Shown: piece by piece, positions 58,973-64,000 of the stretch
Layout: every line of letters begins with the position of its first letter
Numbering within the stretch: position 1 is the stretch's first letter
From: a virus
Virus record (IMG/VR): IMGVR_UViG_3300017917_004266
Coordinates: 28,990-92,989 of that record
Length of the DNA: 64,000 nt
Direction: 5' to 3' (one strand)
Program-made: the position numbers and the translations under genes
Notes under the pieces: generated by a model
What the model was told of the DNA's origin: nothing
What the model saw: only the letters and a program-made list of their open reading frames with translations
The model's database searches: none

Positions 58973-61225
58973 ATGATACATGTAAAAAAGCGTAATGGTA
59001 GTACTGAAAAATTTAATATAGAAAAAATTCATAGAATAATAAATTGGGCAGTAAAAGATTTAAGCAATGTAAGTCTAACAGATATAGAAATAAACGCAAA
59101 AATTAATATTCATGATGGAGTTACTACAAAAGAGATCCATAGATTATTAGTTGAATCTGCTGCTAATTTAATATCTGTTGAAAAACCAAATTATCAATTT
59201 GTTGCTAGTCGTTTATTAAATTATCAATTAAGAAAAGACGTTTGGAAGGGGAAACATGCACCAAGACTTTCTGAATTTATTAATCAGGGTATTAAAAATA
59301 AAATTTATGATCCTATTATTTTAGAAAAATATTCAGAAGATGAGATTAATAAAATGGGAGAATTTATTGATCACGAAAGAGATTATAATTTTACATATGC
59401 TGGAATCAAACAATTATGTGATAAATATTTAATTAAAAATAGAACTAATGGTAATATTTTTGAAACTCCACAGTTTGCATATATTTTAATTGCTGCTTAT
59501 GGATTTATATTTTATCCAAAAGAAACAAGACTAAATTATGTAAGAAAATTTTACGATGCTATTAGTAAGCATAAAATTAATTTACCAACACCAGTAATGG
59601 CTGGAGTAAGAACTCCAAGCAAAAATTATGCAAGTTGCTGTTTAATAGGAGTTGATGATACTCGCGAAAGTATTACCGCTAGTGCTACAGCAGTTAGTAT
59701 GGCTACTGCTAATAGATGTGGTATTGGAATTGATGTGTCAAAAATTAGAGCTATTGGGTCTCCAATTAAAAATGGAGAAGTTGTACATACAGGATTAATT
59801 CCATTTCTTAAAATCTATGAAAGCAGTGTCAAAGCTTGGCAACAAAATGGACTTCGTGGTGGAAGTGCTACTTGCAATATTCAATGGTGGCATTATGAAA
59901 TAGAAGATATTGTCGTATTAAAAAATAATGCTGGCACAGATGATAATAGAGTTCGTAAACTTGATTATACTGTTGGTATGAGTAAATTATTTTATGACAG
60001 AGTATTAAAAGATGAAGAGATTACTTTATTTAATACAGCAGAGATTCCAGAATTATATGAGGCTTGGGGTACGAAAGATTTTGATAAAATCTATAAAGAA
60101 TGTGAAACTAAGAAATTAAAAATTAAAAAGAAGGTTTCTGCTCGTAAATTATTTTCTTTGATCATCAAAGAGAGGGTCGAAACTGGTAGAATTTATATTC
60201 TTAACGTAGATCATGCTAATAATCATGGAGCTTGGTTAGATAAAGTCACCATGAGTAATCTTTGCACCGAAGTTATTCATCCAACGATTCCTTTAAATGA
60301 TTATCATGATAAAAATGGTGAAATTGGAATGTGCATTCTTTCAGCAGTAAATATGCTAGAAATTAAAAACTGGCAAGATCTTGAAAAGACTTGTGATCTT
60401 ATCGTAAGATTTCTTGATGAGATCATTGAAATTCAAGATTACTTTAATATTGCTGCTGAAAATTTTGCAAAGAAACGCAGAAGTCTAGGAATAGGAATTA
60501 CTAATCTCGCTGCATTTTTAGCTAAAAATGAATTAAAATATACTTCTGATAAAACACTTGTTGTATTAGATGAATGGATGGAGCATTTTCAATATTATCT
60601 TTTAAAATCTAGTCTTGAGTTAGCTAAAGAAAAAGGAAAATGTGAAAAATTTGATAGAACAAAATATTCAAAAGGAATTTTATCTATTGACACATATAAA
60701 GATAAAGTAGATGAATTATGCAAAAGAAAATTATTTCTTGATTGGGAAAACCTAAGAAAAGAAATAAAAGAATTTGGATTAAGACACTCAACATTATCCT
60801 CTTGTATGCCTTGCGAAAGTAGTTCTGTAATTCAATCTTCGACTAATGGAGTAGAACCAATTAGAAGCTTAATAACTTATAAAATGAGTAAAATGGGTAA
60901 ATTACCAGTATTAGTTCCTGGAGTTGGTAAGTATGATGATAATTATGAGTTAGCTTATGATTTTAAAGATAATTCTGGTTTATTAAAAATTAATGCAATT
61001 ATTCAAAAATATATTGATATGGCTATATCAACTAATGTGTACTATAACTATTCTCATTATGAAAATAATGTTTTACCAGATGCAAAAGTAATGAAAGAAA
61101 TTATGTATGCTTATTCTTTGGGTTTAATTAGTTTATATTACAATAATACAGATGATGGAGATAAAGAACAATTAATGAATCAAAAAGAAGATCGCGATTG
61201 TTCTTCTGGAGCATGTAAATTATAA
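58973..61225 (+). CDS. nrdA: Class Ia ribonucleotide reductase, large subunit
   Basis: A 750-residue NrdA. An ATP-cone occupies residues 1-90 (VKKRNGSTEKFNIEKIHRI). The active-site cysteine region is NYASCCLIGVDD near residues 218-229; NLCTEVIHP gives the conserved substrate loop with the radical-site cysteine and Glu; RRSLGIGITNLAAFLA and PCESSSVIQSSTNGVEPIR follow. The C-terminal redox pair is CSSGACKL. It reduces ribonucleoside diphosphates to deoxy forms, with NrdB supplying the tyrosyl radical. ThyX at 35260 uses the dUMP branch. It is preceded by a structured leader that may control it. Confidence 0.95.
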   Translation: MIHVKKRNGSTEKFNIEKIHRIINWAVKDLSNVSLTDIEINAKINIHDGVTTKEIHRLLVESAANLISVEKPNYQFVASRLLNYQLRKDVWKGKHAPRLSEFINQGIKNKIYDPIILEKYSEDEINKMGEFIDHERDYNFTYAGIKQLCDKYLIKNRTNGNIFETPQFAYILIAAYGFIFYPKETRLNYVRKFYDAISKHKINLPTPVMAGVRTPSKNYASCCLIGVDDTRESITASATAVSMATANRCGIGIDVSKIRAIGSPIKNGEVVHTGLIPFLKIYESSVKAWQQNGLRGGSATCNIQWWHYEIEDIVVLKNNAGTDDNRVRKLDYTVGMSKLFYDRVLKDEEITLFNTAEIPELYEAWGTKDFDKIYKECETKKLKIKKKVSARKLFSLIIKERVETGRIYILNVDHANNHGAWLDKVTMSNLCTEVIHPTIPLNDYHDKNGEIGMCILSAVNMLEIKNWQDLEKTCDLIVRFLDEIIEIQDYFNIAAENFAKKRRSLGIGITNLAAFLAKNELKYTSDKTLVVLDEWMEHFQYYLLKSSLELAKEKGKCEKFDRTKYSKGILSIDTYKDKVDELCKRKLFLDWENLRKEIKEFGLRHSTLSSCMPCESSSVIQSSTNGVEPIRSLITYKMSKMGKLPVLVPGVGKYDDNYELAYDFKDNSGLLKINAIIQKYIDMAISTNVYYNYSHYENNVLPDAKVMKEIMYAYSLGLISLYYNNTDDGDKEQLMNQKEDRDCSSGACKL

Positions 61226-61227
61226 TT

Positions 61228-62292
61228 ATGAAAAGTGTTTTAAATTTAAAAAATATAGATCATACCAAACAACCATTATTTTTTGGTGAAGATCTTAATT
61301 TACAAAGATATGATCGTTTTAAATATCCTATTTTTTTTGAATTATTTAAAAAACAAGAAGAATTTTTCTGGTGGCCTCATGAAATAGCCTTAAATAAAGA
61401 TCGTAGCGATTATAAGGAATTAGCTGGTCAAGAAAGATTTGTTTTTGACACTAATTTAAAATTTCAAACTCTTGGTGATAGTATGCTATCAAGAAGTATT
61501 CATTCATTAAAAGATTACGTAAGCAATCCAGAACTTGAGATTTGCATGAATACTTGGCAAAGATTTGAGGGAATCCATAGTTATTCTTATTCATATTTAC
61601 TTAATAATGTTCATCCAGACGCTAGTAAATTCTTTGATAGTATAATGGAAGATAAAGAAATAGTATCTCGCGCAGAATTAATTAGGAATAATTTTGATAA
61701 AATCCTTGGTGATGACGATAAGAAGGATTTGAAACAGAAAATATTTGATTGTATACTTTCTGTAAATGTTATGGAAGGTCTTGTATTTTATGTTTCATTT
61801 GCCTGTTCTTTCTATTTTGGATATCGTGGAAAAATGGAAGGTAATGCTAAAATTATTAAGTTTATTCAAAGAGATGAAGCTTTGCATTTTGCCACAACTC
61901 AAAATTTACTTAAAATTCTAAAAGAAGAAGAAAAGGAAGGCTTTACATCTATAGCTAAAAAAAGCGAAGATAAAGTATATGCATTCTACGAACAAGCCGC
62001 TAAAAATGAAATTGAATGGGCTGAGTATCTATTTAGTAAAGGATCTTTACTAGGCTTAAATGCTGAAGTTTTAGGTGGTTATTCAAAATGGCTCTGCGAC
62101 GCTCGTCTACGATCATTAGGGTATAAGAAAATATTTAACCAAAAGGATAACCCTATTGCTGGATGGTTAGATAGCTACCTTGACAGTAGCAAAGTTCAAG
62201 TCGCCCCGCAAGAAACTGAGATTTCTACATATAAAATTGGAGCAAGAAAAACTGATATATCTGATGATGATTTTGGTGATTTTAAACTATAA
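61228..62292 (+). CDS. nrdB: Class Ia ribonucleotide reductase, small subunit
   Basis: A 354-residue diiron protein starting 2 bases after nrdA. The iron ligands are visible in DTNLKFQTLGDSM (Asp), WQRFEGIHSYSYSYLL (Glu, His; the Tyr after IHS is in the radical position), MEGLVFYVSF and IQRDEALHFATTQ (Glu, His). The C-terminus ends in DDDFGDFKL, the peptide that docks on NrdA. It generates and stores the tyrosyl radical for NrdA. Residue order and length agree with class Ia; subtype Ia against Ic cannot be settled by eye. Confidence 0.93.
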   Translation: MKSVLNLKNIDHTKQPLFFGEDLNLQRYDRFKYPIFFELFKKQEEFFWWPHEIALNKDRSDYKELAGQERFVFDTNLKFQTLGDSMLSRSIHSLKDYVSNPELEICMNTWQRFEGIHSYSYSYLLNNVHPDASKFFDSIMEDKEIVSRAELIRNNFDKILGDDDKKDLKQKIFDCILSVNVMEGLVFYVSFACSFYFGYRGKMEGNAKIIKFIQRDEALHFATTQNLLKILKEEEKEGFTSIAKKSEDKVYAFYEQAAKNEIEWAEYLFSKGSLLGLNAEVLGGYSKWLCDARLRSLGYKKIFNQKDNPIAGWLDSYLDSSKVQVAPQETEISTYKIGARKTDISDDDFGDFKL

Positions 62293-62305
62293 TATCTAAT
62301 ATTTA

Positions 62306-62313
62306 AAGTGTAA
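62306..62313 (+). promoter_or_regulatory. AGTGTAA late-type motif
   Basis: AAGTGTAA 8 bases before the ATG at 62322, after the nrdB stop. Confidence 0.45.
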
Positions 62314-62321
62314 ATATCTAT

Positions 62322-62654
62322 ATGAATTTAGATATAACTTTATTATTTAATATAGTTTTAGGGGCATTATCTTTTCTAGGTGGATGGCTTTTTACTAGAG
62401 TATTTTCTATATCTGATCGTCAAGAAAAACTTATTAAAGATTTAAATGATAAAACATTCAGCGATTTCATATCTTTAAGAAAAGAAGTAGAATTAGAAAG
62501 CCGCAAACACCAACAAGAAATAGCTGATTTAGCTTTAAAGGTTAGTACAACTTATGTAACAAAAGAGTCTTTTGAAGCATATTTTGATAGAATAGAAGCT
62601 AAACTTGATCGTAATTTTGAAATTATACAAAATTATTTAATGAATAAAAAATAA
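62322..62654 (+). CDS. Single-span coiled-coil membrane protein
   Basis: A 110-residue protein with one N-terminal membrane helix (LLFNIVLGALSFLGGWLF) and a long charged coiled coil (SDRQEKLIKDLNDKTF to LDRNFEIIQNYLMN). Topology resembles spanin/holin or tail-chaperone accessory proteins of phages, but no lysis neighbour is visible. Preceded by a late-type motif. Confidence 0.5.
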   Translation: MNLDITLLFNIVLGALSFLGGWLFTRVFSISDRQEKLIKDLNDKTFSDFISLRKEVELESRKHQQEIADLALKVSTTYVTKESFEAYFDRIEAKLDRNFEIIQNYLMNKK

Positions 62655-62675
62655 AAATTAACTGTAATAGTTAAT

Positions 62676-63191
62676 GTGATACTTTCAGATAGAGATATAG
62701 ATTTTTTTGCTAAAAAATTAAATTTATCACCAGAAAAAACATTTATCTTATTAGAAGATCCAGATTGTTTACCAGAAATTTTAAATAAAATTTGTGAAGA
62801 TGAAATAAATGGTATAGTTGATATTAGCTTTCCAGTATTTGCTGAATTAACTATTATAAAATATAGTAAAGATTTAAAATATTCTTTTGAAGAAAAAGAA
62901 TATATTTCAGAAATTGTAGGATCAAAATTCTATGATTTAATAGAAACTCCGTTACAAAATAAATATTTTTTTACATTAAATCAAGATGAGGACACAGCAA
63001 AATCTATACTTGTTTTTTTAGGATTTTTTTATAAAAGTTTAGAAAAACTTAGAAGATCTTATCCGTCAGAAAATATATACTATAATATAGCTAAAAATGG
63101 TTTTGAAAATTCAAACAAAGAAGAAATATCTTATCATTTAAAAGATTGGATTAAATTATTAAGAAGAATACAAAACGAAGTCTGGTTTTAA
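62676..63191 (+). CDS. Hypothetical protein
   Basis: A 171-residue soluble protein starting at GTG (the nearby ATG is out of frame and stops immediately). Mostly helical, acidic N-terminal half (DPDCLPEILNKICEDEING) and a basic C-terminus (WIKLLRRIQNEVWF). No family recognised. It is convergent with the virion-type gene at 63199; only 7 bases separate the stops. Confidence 0.5.
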   Translation: MILSDRDIDFFAKKLNLSPEKTFILLEDPDCLPEILNKICEDEINGIVDISFPVFAELTIIKYSKDLKYSFEEKEYISEIVGSKFYDLIETPLQNKYFFTLNQDEDTAKSILVFLGFFYKSLEKLRRSYPSENIYYNIAKNGFENSNKEEISYHLKDWIKLLRRIQNEVWF

Positions 63192-63198
63192 ATTTTAA

Positions 63199-63765
63199 TT
63201 ACATGTTTAGTTTAACTAAACAATAACCATTTTCATCTACTTTTGATAAAAATTTACCTATTATTACATATCCATTTGTTGCAATTTTTCCATCTGATCC
63301 AGCATAAGCAGAAGCTCCAATAGATGGAGATATGCTACTAACAATTTGTATATCATTAATATAAATTAATCCTTTAGTTAAAATTGGAACAGCATGAATT
63401 TTTGGTAGAACTACATTCATTTCTGCCATTTTTCTAGGATTAAATATTAACTTATTTCCATTTTCGTCTTTTTCTCTTACATCATAAAGTAAAATTCCAA
63501 TTGGTCCAGGAGTATCATTAGAATTTACTGTTGGAGTTACAGAACCAACGATATTAAATAAATTATTTATTGTATTAGTATATTTTTCTCCTGGAGCATC
63601 ACTAGATAAACTAATTGGTCCTTCGCTAGAAATATCTGATCCATTTTTATCTTTCCAAGACGTTACTGGCTTTACAAGTGTTCCTTTTGTTGCCTCCATA
63701 TCGCATGCAAATAAATTAATTACATCATGTTCATTATAATCACGAAATGGTTTTAAATTAGGCAT
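63199..63765 (-). CDS. Head decoration-like virion protein
   Basis: A 188-residue protein whose start (KPFRDYNEHDVINLFACDMEATKGTLVKPV) is the conserved opening of a phage structural protein group of decoration or major minor-capsid type (EHDVINL..., KGTxVKV). The middle is Gly/Ser/Pro-rich (SSDAPGEKYTN, DTPGPIGILLYD), and the end returns to strands (GYVIIGKFLSKVDENG). It has an upstream AAGTGTAT, a near match to the late-type motif. Virion membership is likely; exact position in the capsid is not shown. Confidence 0.6.
   Translation of the reverse strand: MPNLKPFRDYNEHDVINLFACDMEATKGTLVKPVTSWKDKNGSDISSEGPISLSSDAPGEKYTNTINNLFNIVGSVTPTVNSNDTPGPIGILLYDVREKDENGNKLIFNPRKMAEMNVVLPKIHAVPILTKGLIYINDIQIVSSISPSIGASAYAGSDGKIATNGYVIIGKFLSKVDENGYCLVKLNM
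63205..63221. terminator. Palindrome between convergent genes
   Basis: GTTTAGTT-T-AACTAAAC, a perfect 8-bp inverted repeat inside the last codons of the minus-strand gene, next to the plus-strand stop. It could act as a bidirectional end signal, but the loop of one base is too tight and there is no long T-run. Confidence 0.25.
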
Positions 63766-63776
63766 ATATAATATGA

Positions 63777-63784
63777 TACACTTA
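63777..63784 (-). promoter_or_regulatory. AGTGTAA-like late-type motif
   Basis: AAGTGTAT on the minus strand, 11 bases before the ATG at 63765. Confidence 0.35.
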
Positions 63785-63869
63785 AAAAAATATTTTATCG
63801 ATTTTTTTTAAAAATTTCACATATTTAATTTATCTATGTAATTAAAATTAGTTCTTTATAAAATAAAAA

Positions 63870-64000
63870 AGTCCATTTTGGGTGAATTCGGTGGAAGTCT
63901 TAAAGAGATTATACCGAGCCAAGACAACTGGGAAAGATAGGTTGTAAGGTGTAACGACTAGGCGATTGAGTCCCAACAATAATATTGCCCACGAGCGCCC
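63870..64000 (+). ncRNA. Group I intron core, 3' partial
   Basis: Plus-strand RNA with an ordered group I core: P3 TTGGG/CCCAA (63878-63882/63972-63976), P4 TCGGT/ACCGA (63888-63892/63913-63917), P5 GTCTT/GAGAT (63897-63901/63905-63909), P6 ACAAC/GTTGT (63924-63928/63941-63945), then the J6/7-P7 wording AACGACTAGGCG (from 63953) and ACGAGCGCC (63991-63999), with GGCG/CGCC as the likely P7 pair and a small P8 around 63977-63987. The words AACGACTA and CACGAGCGCC are typical of the IB group. The 3' part and any homing endonuclease lie beyond the edge; the 5' splice site is not placed. Confidence 0.75.

Noticed and set aside
1-64000. tRNA genes, transposases, integrase or attachment sites
   Set aside because: None recognised by eye on either strand; a covariance-model scan would be needed for tRNAs.

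Overview
This window is a section of a large, strongly AT-rich tailed-phage genome (Caudoviricetes). That reading rests on long blocks of very large repetitive virion-type proteins, a complete phage-style replication set (C-family DNA polymerase, replicative helicase, primase, RecA-like recombinase, thyX, nrdA/nrdB), capsid-associated small domains typical of jumbo and T4-like phages, overlapping start/stop codons, a small heat-shock protein and a group I intron. No terminase, portal or major capsid gene is recognised here, so those lie elsewhere. A PEP-CTERM (exosortase-sorted) surface protein with an autotransporter-type beta-strand repeat region points to a Gram-negative host with an exosortase system; Verrucomicrobiota or Planctomycetota are plausible, but this is inference.

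Layout. 1-23650 (+): fourteen structural or adsorption genes. They include two seven-bladed integrin-type FG-GAP propellers (one followed by a VWA-like domain), a seven-bladed RCC1 propeller, Thr-Gly/Ser-Gly-rich beta proteins, a hub-like protein, poly-serine linkers and a cysteine-rich protein, plus one glycosyltransferase-like gene. 23640-39622 (-): replication and recombination, led by host-type TTGACA-17-TATAAT promoters. It holds an annealing-protein candidate, three glycosyltransferase genes in which one GT9 enzyme is split, an SSB-like protein, a DNA polymerase III alpha subunit split into PHP and polymerase proteins with a proofreading exonuclease between them, a RecB/Cas4-type nuclease, primase, ThyX, DnaB, a small nuclease and a RecA homologue. 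39631-51055 (-): sugar-nucleotide and glycosyltransferase cluster (Gmd, epimerase, dehydroquinate-synthase-like cyclase, SDR, NeuB, TPP enzyme, RmlB-like, RfbH-like Fe-S dehydrase, glycosyltransferases). The RmlB/RfbH/TPP-enzyme set resembles the logic of branched-chain dideoxysugar (yersiniose-like) synthesis. 51088-58479: capsid-associated small genes, an HTTM membrane protein, hsp20 (+), and a minus-strand operon carrying a transglutaminase-like membrane protein and the PEP-CTERM protein. 58500-63191 (+): a promoter-led structured RNA, nrdA, nrdB and two small genes. 63199-63765 (-): a decoration-like virion protein. 63870-64000: the core of a group I intron running off the window.

Regulation appears to be in two classes. 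Replication and sugar genes have good -35/-10 boxes. Virion and other late-type genes instead carry an AGTGTAA octamer 8-47 bases before the start codon, which I propose as a phage-specific late promoter element. hsp20 has a well-spaced sigma-54 -24/-12 match. The most unusual items are the phage-borne PEP-CTERM protein, the integrin-like tail protein, the split polymerase and split GT9 enzymes, the structured RNA before nrdAB, and the branched-sugar pathway.
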